DNA of 40,995 bases, taken from IMG/VR virus record IMGVR_UViG_3300025106_000004, positions 1-40,995 of that record; one strand, written 5' to 3'. A program made the position numbers and the translations under genes. Position 1 is the stretch's first letter, and every line of letters starts with the position of its first letter. Shown here one piece after another: positions 32,074-39,557 of the stretch. This stretch comes from a virus. Below the pieces are notes generated by a model. It worked only from the letters and a program-made list of their open reading frames with translations. It made no database searches and had not been told where the DNA came from.

Positions 32074-32751
32074 GATTACACTGAACGACTTAGACTCGCG
32101 CTCAAGCAATCTGGATGCTCTGTCCAAATGCTTGCGGATGGCCTTGGCATCTCGTACCAGGCCGCAAAAAAGGCCATGGACGGAAAGACTCGCGCCTTCA
32201 CTGCATCCAACAACATGAAGGCCGCCAAGCTCTTGGGTGTGTCAGCCGAGTGGTTGGCCACAGGCGATGGTGAAGTCAAGGTTGAACGCACAGCCTCGGA
32301 AATTCTCGACGGCTACCGGACCATTCCTCAATACGATGTGGCCGGAGCTATGGGGAACGGCGGGTTAGTGCTTGACGAACAGCCGCCAGGGCTCATCAAG
32401 GAATGGCGCGTCGATGAGCAGTGGGTACGCATGAACGTGCCGTCAAACACCGGCATCGGCAACCTCTGCATCGTCACCGGCTTTGGCTCATCCATGCAGC
32501 CAATGTATAACCCCGGCGATCCGCTCTTGATGGACCGTGGCGTGACCGACTGCAAGAGCGATGGGGTCTATTTTTTCCGCATCGGCGACCACGGATGGAT
32601 AAAGCAACTCCAGCGTATCCCGACTGCAACCGGTGTCGCCATCCGCGCCAAGAGCCTAAATCCGAGCTATGACCCGTTTGAAATCACCGATGGAATGGAC
32701 TTTCATGTGCTCGGAAAGATTCTTATGACCTGGAAAAGTGAGAAGGTTTAA
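32068..32751 (+). CDS. CI-type repressor with LexA/S24 autocleavage domain
   Basis: The 227-residue protein has an N-terminal HTH (about 17-40, SVQMLADGLGISYQAAKKAM) and a C-terminal S24 peptidase domain. S142 (GSSMQP) and K179 (GWIKQL) form the Ser-Lys dyad, and A92-G93 is the likely self-cleavage site in the hinge. It maintains lysogeny by binding the AACYATRGTT sites and is inactivated by RecA during the SOS response. It is divergent from the Cro-like gene; two cargo genes follow in the same direction and should be expressed in the lysogen. Confidence 0.92.
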   Translation: MVDYTERLRLALKQSGCSVQMLADGLGISYQAAKKAMDGKTRAFTASNNMKAAKLLGVSAEWLATGDGEVKVERTASEILDGYRTIPQYDVAGAMGNGGLVLDEQPPGLIKEWRVDEQWVRMNVPSNTGIGNLCIVTGFGSSMQPMYNPGDPLLMDRGVTDCKSDGVYFFRIGDHGWIKQLQRIPTATGVAIRAKSLNPSYDPFEITDGMDFHVLGKILMTWKSEKV

Positions 32752-32756
32752 TTCTT

Positions 32757-33257
32757 ATGACAAAACTGAGATTTGCCTTGTTGTCTGTCTCCATCCTGCT
32801 TTCTTCATGTGCAAGCAGCTACGAACACAATGCAAACTGGAGACAACAAGGGTATGACACCCAGTCCGAAACAGTTGGCCAGTTGAGGAAAGAGGGCAAG
32901 CTATCCATCTATGAAGCAAATCAACAAATGCTGCTGGTCTCAAAAAACTATTTTCCGAACGATCATTTGCTGATCGGTCTTTGGCAAGACTTGTCTGAGT
33001 TGGCTGGGAAAATGGATCGCGGCGAAATAACAAAAGACCAGTATGAACAATTTAGAAGCATGCGATGGACAATGTTTGACGATGCAAACAGGAACCGCCA
33101 TTCCGAAGCAAAAGCCATTGAAGCGCAGCAGCAGAGCGCATTATTTTTTGCGCGTGTGTTAGGCGGGGTTGGGCAATCAATGCAGCGTAACAACTCTCCA
33201 GTCATCAACTGCGCAACAACGTCAATGCCAGGCGTAATCACAACCAACTGCCGATGA
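32757..33257 (+). CDS. Predicted outer-membrane lipoprotein (lysogenic cargo)
   Basis: The product is 166 residues. The signal peptide (MTKLRFALLSVSILLSSC) has a lipobox with Cys at 18, followed by Ala, so outer-membrane sorting is predicted. The mature part is helical, Gln/Asn/Glu-rich, ending with two cysteines (VINC...TTNC). It starts five bases after cI and is AT-richer than the rest, a sign of separate origin. Genes after cI are expressed in lysogens; such lipoproteins are often superinfection-exclusion factors. That role is an inference. Confidence 0.7.
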   Translation: MTKLRFALLSVSILLSSCASSYEHNANWRQQGYDTQSETVGQLRKEGKLSIYEANQQMLLVSKNYFPNDHLLIGLWQDLSELAGKMDRGEITKDQYEQFRSMRWTMFDDANRNRHSEAKAIEAQQQSALFFARVLGGVGQSMQRNNSPVINCATTSMPGVITTNCR

Positions 33258-33607
33258 CTTCTATAGCCTGGACAAGGCTGTCAATTTTCGCTTCTATCGC
33301 CTTGCCAGCTGGAAGCGTCCTGTATCTGAACGGGGTTGGCGATGCCGTGGAATGGTTCTCCACATATCGCCCACTTGTTCTGGCTGCCTTCTCTTACTAC
33401 GGCATGATGGCGCTTGCCACAATAGGAGTTCTGCGTCTCATCACACTAGGCGGTGTGATGGTAAAAGAAACCGATCTTCCTGTCCTTGCAAAGGCTCACT
33501 GTTTTTTGTTGCTTCTGGCGACCGTCATTTCTTGGCTCCAGAACAGTTGCGAGCTCTCTCCGTTCTGGGGATGTCTAAACACCTTGTTCATCACTGGAAC
33601 AACGTAA
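33254..33607 (+). CDS. Three-segment membrane protein (lysogenic cargo)
   Basis: At 117 residues it has hydrophobic segments at about 7-26, 37-62 and 80-96 with short loops. It overlaps the lipoprotein stop as ATGA, so the two are translationally coupled, and is followed by a terminator. AT-rich like its partner. A membrane protein and lipoprotein pair downstream of a prophage repressor suggests a surface-acting exclusion module. No family recognised. Confidence 0.65.
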   Translation: MTSIAWTRLSIFASIALPAGSVLYLNGVGDAVEWFSTYRPLVLAAFSYYGMMALATIGVLRLITLGGVMVKETDLPVLAKAHCFLLLLATVISWLQNSCELSPFWGCLNTLFITGTT

Positions 33608-33634
33608 GGGTCACTGCGATCGAGTTGGCGCGTC

Positions 33635-33654
33635 CCGCTTCGGCGGTTTTTTTT
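33635..33654 (+). terminator. Terminator of the cI-cargo operon
   Basis: CCGC-TTCG-GCGG hairpin with a stable UUCG loop followed by eight T residues, 30 bases past the membrane protein stop. A typical intrinsic terminator. Confidence 0.8.
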
Positions 33655-33666
33655 CGCCTACTACTG

Positions 33667-33676
33667 AACCATAGTT
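33667..33676. promoter_or_regulatory. Operator AACCATAGTT of the rightward promoter
   Basis: Identical to the operator at 32007-32016. It overlaps the first two bases of the -35 at 33675-33680. Confidence 0.75.
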
Positions 33677-33703
33677 GACTTCTTGAGGTAACCATGGTTT
33701 AAT
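33675..33703 (+). promoter_or_regulatory. PL-type promoter for the recombination/integration operon
   Basis: -35 TTGACT (33675-33680), a 17-bp spacer, -10 TTTAAT (33698-33703). The -10 and the two-base operator overlaps are the same as in the leftward promoter, which supports both predictions. Transcription would start near 33710 and read the early genes to the integrase. Confidence 0.8.
33690..33699. promoter_or_regulatory. Operator AACCATGGTT (perfect palindrome)
   Basis: The only fully palindromic member of the family, overlapping the -10 by two bases and centred 23 bp from its partner at 33667-33676. Probably a high-affinity repressor site. Confidence 0.75.
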
Positions 33704-33709
33704 TCATCC

Positions 33710-33837
33710 CATCGCAGTTCAACGCGAAACGACCAAGGCCAAGCGATACGTGGCCGAAGCTGACAGGACGCAAAGGCGGGTCTAGGGGCAGTGCTCCGAA
33801 GCGGTTGAAGCGGTAGCAACCAAACGATGGAGTGAAC
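33710..33837 (+). other. Untranslated leader of the early operon
   Basis: About 128 bases lie between the predicted start and the first small gene. The leader is rich in short repeats and inverted segments (GGCCA/TGGCC at about 33752-33774) and ends in a clear GGAGTG ribosome site. It could hold an antitermination signal. No known RNA family fits with confidence. Confidence 0.4.
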
Positions 33838-33975
33838 ATGAACCTAGACCTTCGCTCCGTACTCACGCAGAGCACGGGCCTGCCCCGGTGGGCTGAAACC
33901 ACCCTCGACTATCTGACCGCCATAGGCATCGGCCTCAGCCTGGCCGTGCTTCTTGTCGTGGAGCTGTCGAAATGA
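33838..33975 (+). CDS. 45-residue membrane micro-protein, first early gene
   Basis: The protein begins MNLDLRSVLTQSTG and has one hydrophobic helix (about 25-42, LTAIGIGLSLAVLLVVEL). It starts at ATG 33838 with GGAGTG seven bases upstream, and overlaps the next gene as ATGA. Being the first translated gene after the early promoter suggests a fast-acting host-takeover or protective role. No known family. Confidence 0.65.
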   Translation: MNLDLRSVLTQSTGLPRWAETTLDYLTAIGIGLSLAVLLVVELSK

Positions 33976-34124
33976 TGCCCGCCACACAAGCCCCGCGCGT
34001 GGTCATCCCGACGCGCCAGATCACCGACCCGAAATTCAAGTGGCGCGACTCGGCAAAGACCGATGTGACGCGCACCTGGCGCAAGTTCCGCCTGCTCCAG
34101 CGTCTGCAAGGCGGTGCCGCATGA
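33972..34124 (+). CDS. 50-residue basic early protein
   Basis: Short Arg/Lys-rich product (MMPATQAPRVVIPTRQ...KFKWRDSAKTDVTRTWRKFRLLQRLQ), coupled by ATGA overlaps to the genes on both sides. The tandem ATGATG leaves two start choices. Charge suggests nucleic-acid or RNA-polymerase binding. Unrecognised. Confidence 0.6.
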   Translation: MMPATQAPRVVIPTRQITDPKFKWRDSAKTDVTRTWRKFRLLQRLQGGAA

Positions 34125-34327
34125 ATTGCTGCGACGAGTACGGCGATTGCCGCCAAGGCCGCGACTGTCCTGCTCGCGTCGCCAAAGTTGGCCAGCGCAT
34201 CCCAAAGCATCCCAAGCCGCTGCGCGCCAAACACTGCCGCAACCACCTAAAAGACCTGGCCCGTGCCATGTTGCTTGTGGTTGGAGTGATGCTGATAAGC
34301 GCCCTCACTGTGGGAGTGATTCGATGA
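34121..34327 (+). CDS. 68-residue Cys-rich membrane early protein
   Basis: An N-terminal part with CC, C and C (MNCCDEYGDCRQGRDCPARV) and a basic middle (IPKHPKPLRAKHCRNHLKD) lead to one membrane helix (about 49-66, MLLVVGVMLISALTVGVI). ATGA overlaps at both ends. Similar short Cys-start proteins occur in early regions of other phages, but I know no function. Confidence 0.65.
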   Translation: MNCCDEYGDCRQGRDCPARVAKVGQRIPKHPKPLRAKHCRNHLKDLARAMLLVVGVMLISALTVGVIR

Positions 34328-34626
34328 GCTGCATGAACACCGTCATCGCCAACCGTCACCAGGCCGACGAAGACCGCGCCGAGCGGCGCGCCGACTACAT
34401 CGACCAGCGCACCATTGAATTGATGCAGTCAGGCGAAGACTGCGATCCATGCGAAGGCTGCAACGTAGGAGAAGCATTTGACGAAGCGCCTTACTCATCC
34501 AAAAAGGTTCTCGGAGACCTGCTGCGCGAAGGCAAGTTTTTTGAAGCCGGAGTCTTTTTGCGCGGCATAAGCCACGCCTACTGGGCTGCCAAGTCCTACG
34601 AACAAGCACAGGAAGAAACAACATGA
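34324..34626 (+). CDS. 100-residue acidic early protein
   Basis: ATG 34324 overlaps the previous stop. The product (MSCMNTVIANRHQADEDRAERRADYIDQR...) is acidic with three Cys in DCDPCEGCN. A helical second half (YSSKKVLGDLLREGKFFEAG...HAYWAAKSYEQAQEE) follows. It is coupled to the Bet gene by ATGA. Acidic small early proteins are frequent DNA-mimic or anti-host factors; nothing decides that here. Confidence 0.65.
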   Translation: MSCMNTVIANRHQADEDRAERRADYIDQRTIELMQSGEDCDPCEGCNVGEAFDEAPYSSKKVLGDLLREGKFFEAGVFLRGISHAYWAAKSYEQAQEETT

Positions 34627-35537
34627 ACGCAATCACCAAACACGAATCCGCAGCCATGCCCTCGCTGCAAATGAGCGAAGGCGAGCTGATCGAGGTGCTC
34701 GCCACCAGCCTATACCCAGGCGCGCAAGTCACGTCAATCAAGATGGTGCTGGGCTATTGCAAGGCCGCTGGCCTGGACCCCATGCAAAAGCCCGTGCACA
34801 TCGTGCCAATGTATGACCGCAATCTTGGCGGCATGCGTGATGTCGTGATGCCTGGCATCGGCCTGTACCGCACCCAGGCTGCACGCACCGGTTGCGCTGG
34901 CGTGACCGAACCAGAATTTGGCCCTGACGTGACCGAGATGATCGGTGGCCAAGAAATCACCTATCCCGCCTGGTGCCGCGTCACCGTGAAGCGCCGCCTG
35001 CCCACGGGCGAGGTCGTGGACTTCACCGCCAAAGAGCTGTGGAAAGAGAACTACGCCGTGCGCGGTGGCAAAGAAAAGTCTATCGCACCCAATGCCATGT
35101 GGACTAAGCGCCCCTATGGCCAGATTGCCAAGTGCGCAGAGGCCCAGGCCCTACGCAAGGCGTTCCCAGAGATTGGCAGCGAGCCCACCGCCGACGAAAT
35201 GGCTGGCAAGTCGCTGCACGAGTACGACACCACGATCGACGCCGACACTGCTGAAGTCACTGGCCGAAAGCCGACCGTCACCATGCCCGCCCGCAAGTCT
35301 GCGCCAGCGCCCGAGCAGGCCGTGACCGATGCACCGCCCAAGGCCGAGCCGCACCAGCGCCAGGCTACCGACGGGGCACCGGCCACCGTGGGCGAAGTCG
35401 CCTACATCCTCAAGAAGATCAACGCTAAGGGCGTGACGATCCCGCAGGCGCGCCAGATGGCCGGCCTCGCTGAAGGCGAGAACCTGGAAGGTCTGACCAA
35501 GGACGGCTTCATCGCACTGAAGGACGCGCTGGCATGA
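34623..35537 (+). CDS. bet: Bet/RecT-type single-strand annealing protein
   Basis: The 304-residue protein matches phage Bet recombinases. It has EVLATSLYPGAQVTSIKMVLGYCKAAGLDPMQKPVHIVPMYD, then GMRDVVMPGIGLYRTQAARTG and GGKEKSIAPNAMWTKRPYGQIAKCAEAQALRKAFPE (about 150-185), followed by a disordered, Ala/Pro-rich linker and a C-terminal helical region. It anneals single strands during phage recombination. Coupled to the exonuclease by an ATGA overlap, as in lambda Red. Confidence 0.92.
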   Translation: MNAITKHESAAMPSLQMSEGELIEVLATSLYPGAQVTSIKMVLGYCKAAGLDPMQKPVHIVPMYDRNLGGMRDVVMPGIGLYRTQAARTGCAGVTEPEFGPDVTEMIGGQEITYPAWCRVTVKRRLPTGEVVDFTAKELWKENYAVRGGKEKSIAPNAMWTKRPYGQIAKCAEAQALRKAFPEIGSEPTADEMAGKSLHEYDTTIDADTAEVTGRKPTVTMPARKSAPAPEQAVTDAPPKAEPHQRQATDGAPATVGEVAYILKKINAKGVTIPQARQMAGLAEGENLEGLTKDGFIALKDALA

Positions 35538-36130
35538 GCACCGGACTGACCTTCGACGAAGCGACGCACACCTACCGGTACAACGGGATCGTTGTGCCTG
35601 GCGTGACGACGATCCTCTCGCCTCTGACCGACTTCAGCCGCGTGCCGCCGCACGTCCTGCGCGCCGCCGCCGACTTCGGTACCGCCGTGCACCTAGCCTG
35701 CGAGCTGGACGACCTGGGCACGCTCGACATGGACTCCCTGGACCAGGCCCTTGTCCCCTACCTCACAGCCTGGCGCAAGTTCAGCGCCGAGCATGAAGTG
35801 GAGTGGACCCAGATCGAGCAGCCGGTCTACCACAAGGCCCTGGGCTACGCCGGGACGCTCGACCGTCTGGGCAGCGTAAAGGGCCTGGCCACCGTGCTCG
35901 ACATCAAGAGCAGCGGACAGCTCTACCCGAGCGTCGGCCCTCAGCTCGCGGCCTACCAGCAGGCGGCCGTACAGCCGACGGTTCAGCGCATGGCCGTGCA
36001 GCTCAAGAGCGACGGCACCTACACCGCGAAGACCTACACGGACCCGACCGACTGGCCGGTCTTCGCCTCCCTTCTCACGCTGCGCACCTGGTGCGCGCGC
36101 CACGACATCACCCCCAACTTCAAGGACTGA
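35534..36130 (+). CDS. RecB-like PD-(D/E)XK exonuclease
   Basis: A 198-residue nuclease with the motif order of this class: FGTAVHLACELD (motif with His), YAGTLDRLGSV (Asp), TVLDIKSS (D-x-K), and QLAAYQQA (Gln-Tyr). It would resect double-stranded ends for Bet, which it directly follows. It is unlike the lambda exonuclease in size and motif spacing and closer to Cas4/RecB-type single-domain nucleases. Confidence 0.85.
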   Translation: MSTGLTFDEATHTYRYNGIVVPGVTTILSPLTDFSRVPPHVLRAAADFGTAVHLACELDDLGTLDMDSLDQALVPYLTAWRKFSAEHEVEWTQIEQPVYHKALGYAGTLDRLGSVKGLATVLDIKSSGQLYPSVGPQLAAYQQAAVQPTVQRMAVQLKSDGTYTAKTYTDPTDWPVFASLLTLRTWCARHDITPNFKD

Positions 36131-36133
36131 ACC

Positions 36134-36925
36134 ATGGAAACCAAAACCCAAGACACCGTGACCTATGACGCCAGCAGCGCCGTCGTGCTCGCCGGGAAGG
36201 CGCAATCGGCGCTCGCCAGCGCCAGCGACTTTGTGATCGATAGCCACACCATGTTTGAGCTGGCCAGCGATGACCTGAAGCAGGTCAAGGCCCTGCAAAA
36301 GGAAGTCGAAGAAAAGCGCACCGGCATCACCGGCCCGCTCAACCAGGCAGTGAAAGCCGTGAACGACCTGTTCCGCTCGCCCAAGGAATACCTGGACAAA
36401 GCCGAAGCCACGCTGAAGCGCGCCATGGTCACCTGGACCACCGAGCAAGAGCGCCTGGCGGCCATCGCGCGCGCTGAAGCAGAAGCCGCAGCCCGTGCCG
36501 AACGCGAGCGCCTGGCGGCCATCGAGCGCGAACAGCAAGAGGCCGCTCGCAAGGCACAGGAAGAAGCCCAGGCTGCCGCCGCCGCTGGAGACCAGGAGGC
36601 CGCAGCGCGCGCCATGATCCAGGCACAGGCCGCACAAGAGCAGGCTGCAATGGCCGCCGTGACGGCGAACGTCGTCACTGCCGCGCCCGTCGTGGAAGCC
36701 CCGACGAAGGTCTCTGGCATCAGCGGCCGCATGACGTACAGCGCGGAAGTAACCGATCTGATGGCGCTGGTGCAAGCCGTCGCGACTGGTGCCGCCCCGA
36801 TCGAGGCGATCCAGGCCGATACCAAGTTCCTCGGCGCACAGGCCCGCGCGTTCAAGAAGACCGGCCAGCTCTACCCCGGCGTGATGGCCGTGGCCGAACG
36901 CAGCATTTCGGCACGCGCTGCCTGA
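36134..36925 (+). CDS. Long coiled-coil protein, recombination operon
   Basis: At 263 residues it has a central Ala/Glu/Arg/Gln heptad region (about 105-180, from ERLAAIARAEAEAAARAE onwards). A helical N-domain (VVLAGKAQSALASASDFVI...) and a folded C-domain (SGRMTYSAEVTDLMALVQAVATGA) flank it. It starts four bases after the nuclease stop. Several phage recombination operons have a coiled-coil partner at this point, possibly a Gam-like or loading protein. The role is unproven. Confidence 0.65.
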   Translation: METKTQDTVTYDASSAVVLAGKAQSALASASDFVIDSHTMFELASDDLKQVKALQKEVEEKRTGITGPLNQAVKAVNDLFRSPKEYLDKAEATLKRAMVTWTTEQERLAAIARAEAEAAARAERERLAAIEREQQEAARKAQEEAQAAAAAGDQEAAARAMIQAQAAQEQAAMAAVTANVVTAAPVVEAPTKVSGISGRMTYSAEVTDLMALVQAVATGAAPIEAIQADTKFLGAQARAFKKTGQLYPGVMAVAERSISARAA

Positions 36926-36936
36926 AGGAAAGCCTC

Positions 36937-37155
36937 ATGAAGCAGTCGCAGACCGATTGGATTCTGACCAGGCTGAAGCAAGGCCCCGTCACCGCGATTG
37001 ACGCGCTCAACGGTTGCGGCTGCTTCCGCCTGGCTGCCCGCATCAACGACCTGCGCCAAGCAGGCTACGACATCGAAACCCAAACCATCGAACTGGCGAA
37101 CGGCAAGCACGTCGCTCAGTACCACCTGAAAGAGAAAGAGACAGCGACATGCTGA
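36937..37155 (+). CDS. Winged-helix protein, HTH_39-like
   Basis: A 72-residue protein: QTDWILTRLKQGPVTAIDALNGCGCFRLAARINDLRQAGYDIETQ, matching the small helix-turn-helix found in phage early regions, followed by a strand wing (HVAQYHLKE). Its ATG is 11 bases after the coiled-coil gene and its end overlaps the SSB start by seven bases. Probably binds DNA; a local regulator is likely. Confidence 0.8.
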   Translation: MKQSQTDWILTRLKQGPVTAIDALNGCGCFRLAARINDLRQAGYDIETQTIELANGKHVAQYHLKEKETATC

Positions 37156-37589
37156 ACCAAGTCCAGATCATCGGCCGCGTCGGCAAAGACCCGGAAGTCC
37201 GATACCTACCAAGCGGCGAAGCCGTCGCCAACTTCTCCGTGGCCACCACCGAGAAGTGGAAAGACAAGCAATCGGGAGAGCTGCGCGAAGAGACCGAATG
37301 GCACCGCATCAGCACCTTCGGCCGCCTGGCTGAAATCGTCGGCCAGTACGTCAAGAAAGGCGGCCTGGTCTACGTGAGCGGGAAGATCAAGACCCGCAAG
37401 TACACCGACAAGGACGGCTCGGAAAAGTACGCGACGGACATCCGCGCGAACGAGCTGAAACTGCTCAGCAGCCGCGAGAACAACCAGGGCGGCGAGCACG
37501 CCCCGCGCGCCAGCACGCCCCAGCAACGTCCTGCGCCAGCCGCCCAAGGGTCCGGCTTCGACGACATGGACGACGACATTCCTTTCTGA
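37149..37589 (+). CDS. ssb: Single-stranded DNA-binding protein
   Basis: The 146-residue SSB has the OB-fold (MLNQVQIIGRVGKDPEVRYLPSGEAVANFSVATTE..., WHRIS, YVSGKIKTRKYTDKDG) and an acidic tail ending DDDIPF that recruits partner proteins. The intervening linker is Pro/Gln-rich. It coats single strands for Bet and replication. ATG 37149 is the conserved SSB start. Confidence 0.95.
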   Translation: MLNQVQIIGRVGKDPEVRYLPSGEAVANFSVATTEKWKDKQSGELREETEWHRISTFGRLAEIVGQYVKKGGLVYVSGKIKTRKYTDKDGSEKYATDIRANELKLLSSRENNQGGEHAPRASTPQQRPAPAAQGSGFDDMDDDIPF

Positions 37590-37600
37590 TCGGCATCACT

Positions 37601-38500
37601 ATGTTCAAGCAACTCACTGTATTCAAGCTCGGCGACGAGTTCGAGATTCCCAGCATCGATGACTTCGACGCAATGCTGGATGCCCAAGCCTTCCAGCCGA
37701 TCGGTGCGACACAAACCCTCTCAGCGGGATTTGTTCCGCCTCGCGGATTCGAGAACGGCCAAATGGTTGAGTCGATCAACGGCCAACGCATCATGACCGT
37801 GGCCATCGAAACCAAGTCGGTACCGACTGCCCTGCTGCGCGAGAAAACCAACGAAACATGCGAGCGCATAGAGGAGTCCACTGGCCGCAAGCCTGGCAAG
37901 AAGGAGCGCCGCCAGATCACCGACGAGGTGCTGCTGGCGCTGCTGCCCACAGCCTTCCCAAAGAAGTCCCATGTCCCCGTGTGGATCGACGCCAAGCGCC
38001 GCCTTCTGGTGATCGGCAGCACTGCGCAGTCCAAGGTGTACACCGTGACCATGCTGCTCATGAAGGCCGCGCCTGAAATGCGCATCCAGGTGCTCATCAC
38101 CAAGGCCACGCCATTGTCGTCAATGACCTCATGGCTGCTGGCCGAGACACCGGACGACTGGCCCGACAACCTGAACATCGAGCGCGAATGCGTGCTCAAG
38201 TCAACGGGTGAGGACGGCGCCACCGTCAAGTTCTCCAAGCACCACCTGGCCAACGATGAGGTGCGCAAGCATGTCACCGAGGGAAAGCTGCCGATCGCCC
38301 TGGCCATGAGCTGGGATGGCCGCATGTCCTTTGTGCTGACCGAGCACCTGCAATTCAAGAAGGTGCAGTTCCTCGACGGCGTGATGGATGTGAGCGACGA
38401 GCACGAGGACCGTTTCGACGCCGATGTGGCGCTGGCCACCGGCCAGATCGGACAAATGCTCGATGACCTGATCTATGCCCTCGGCGGCGAATTCAACTGA
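37601..38500 (+). CDS. rdgC: RdgC recombination-associated protein
   Basis: The 299-residue product shows the RdgC layout throughout: MFKQLTVFKL, F-QPIG-TQ--S-GFVPPR, INGQRIMTVAIETKSVPTALLREKTNE, GRKPGKKERRQITDEVLLALLPTAFPK, VWIDAKRRLLVIGSTAQSK, KFSKHHL. RdgC forms a DNA-encircling ring that restrains RecA. Its presence on a phage beside Bet/exonuclease/SSB suggests it channels recombination to the phage pathway. A chromosomal copy would be expected in the host as well. Confidence 0.93.
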   Translation: MFKQLTVFKLGDEFEIPSIDDFDAMLDAQAFQPIGATQTLSAGFVPPRGFENGQMVESINGQRIMTVAIETKSVPTALLREKTNETCERIEESTGRKPGKKERRQITDEVLLALLPTAFPKKSHVPVWIDAKRRLLVIGSTAQSKVYTVTMLLMKAAPEMRIQVLITKATPLSSMTSWLLAETPDDWPDNLNIERECVLKSTGEDGATVKFSKHHLANDEVRKHVTEGKLPIALAMSWDGRMSFVLTEHLQFKKVQFLDGVMDVSDEHEDRFDADVALATGQIGQMLDDLIYALGGEFN

Positions 38501-38525
38501 TCCCCCAACCAACTGAAAGACCACT

Positions 38526-38978
38526 ATGACTGACCAATCAATCGAACAAGAAATCCAAGCCAAGGGCAAGACCGCGCCCCGAGTCACGCCTGCGGACATC
38601 GAGGCCAACATCGCCAAAGAGGTGTTCTTCACCGCTGCGGACGGCATGGCTGGAGCCTGGCGTAATGGAGAGGGCAAAAACCAAGGTTCAGTAAATACAG
38701 AGCACGAACTGCTGACGTTCTGCGTGCTTACTTTACGCAACGGCTTCACCGTCACCGGTGAGTCGGCCTGCGCCAGCCCCGAGAACTTCGACGCCGAGAT
38801 CGGTCGCAAGATCGCACGCCAGAACGCCGTGGCCAAGATGTGGCCGCTCATGGGCTATCACCTGCGCAGCAACCTGCACGCCATCGAATCGATGATCGGC
38901 AAGCCAGATGAAAACGACTTCCCCCTGGGCAAGGCCTGCGACCTGAGCGGTGAAGGCACCTGCGAGGCCTGCCAGTAA
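38526..38978 (+). CDS. Gp49-family phage protein
   Basis: A 150-residue protein: FTLTLRNGFTVTGESACASPENFDAEIGRKIARQNAVAKMWPLMGYHLRS-like core (here LTFCVLTLRNGFTV..., ending GYHLRS), the hallmark of phage Gp49 proteins of unknown activity. The end is Cys-containing (GKACDLSGEGTCEACQ). A ribosome site GAAAGACC lies just before the ATG. Confidence 0.75.
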   Translation: MTDQSIEQEIQAKGKTAPRVTPADIEANIAKEVFFTAADGMAGAWRNGEGKNQGSVNTEHELLTFCVLTLRNGFTVTGESACASPENFDAEIGRKIARQNAVAKMWPLMGYHLRSNLHAIESMIGKPDENDFPLGKACDLSGEGTCEACQ

Positions 38979-39068
38979 TGAATCGGGCCAAAAGCGGATG
39001 CTGGCCACTGGGGTTCCCGGTGGAGCGCACCAGACGCAGCGAGTAGGCCCACCAATTAAAAGAGCAAC

Positions 39069-39311
39069 ATGACAACACTTACCTGGCCAGACGGCACACC
39101 AAAAAGCCGCGGCAATGCTTTCTCGATTGCAGGAGCGTCTGACATCGGCAAGACGATGCAGCGGTCCGCAAGCATTTCCAGCACCGTCACCAAATCCGTC
39201 AACAAGATGCGCGCCAGCGGCAAAGACCTTTCGACCATCCCAGGTCTGAGCGATAACAGCGATCGTCAACCACGCGACCCCAAGCGATTCGCCGTGGCGA
39301 GCAAAGGGTAA
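39069..39311 (+). CDS. Small phage protein, 80 residues
   Basis: Starts with MTTLTWPDGTPKSRGNAFSI, then a Ser/Thr-rich helix (SISSTVTKSVNKMRAS) and a charged end. It follows a 90-base gap containing no clear gene. An AAAGAGC site precedes the ATG. The composition and flanking genes support a true gene; function unknown. Confidence 0.55.
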   Translation: MTTLTWPDGTPKSRGNAFSIAGASDIGKTMQRSASISSTVTKSVNKMRASGKDLSTIPGLSDNSDRQPRDPKRFAVASKG

Positions 39312-39320
39312 GGGGCAAGA

Positions 39321-39551
39321 ATGAGCGAAGAAGAATTCCTGGACGCCGACGAGATTGTCAGGATCACCGGGTACAAGCACGTCGCCAGTCAACGCGAATG
39401 GCTCGACAAGAACGGCTGGAAGTACGTCGTCAACGCATCTGGCCGCCCAATCGTCGGACGCTGGTTTGCGCGCCTGCGCCTGGCAGGTGTCCAGCCGACC
39501 GCGACCAGCATCGAATCTGCCTGGAAGCCAGACTTCTCGACTTTGGGTTAA
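39321..39551 (+). CDS. Excisionase-like protein, DUF4224
   Basis: The 76-residue product has the DUF4224 form: FLDADEIVRITGYKHVASQREWLDKNGWKYVVNASGRPIVGRWFARLRL, a small winged-helix fold. Encoded just upstream of the integrase with a six-base gap, it is the likely directionality factor bending the att arms for excision. AAGGGG serves as ribosome site. Confidence 0.8.
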   Translation: MSEEEFLDADEIVRITGYKHVASQREWLDKNGWKYVVNASGRPIVGRWFARLRLAGVQPTATSIESAWKPDFSTLG

Positions 39552-39557
39552 CCTATC

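Noticed and set aside
33740-33837. GACGCAAAG...GGTAGC in the early leader resembles a GEMM-I cyclic-di-GMP riboswitch
   Set aside because: The 5' half lacks the matching strand and the GNRA tetraloop, and the first helix cannot be formed; only short words agree.
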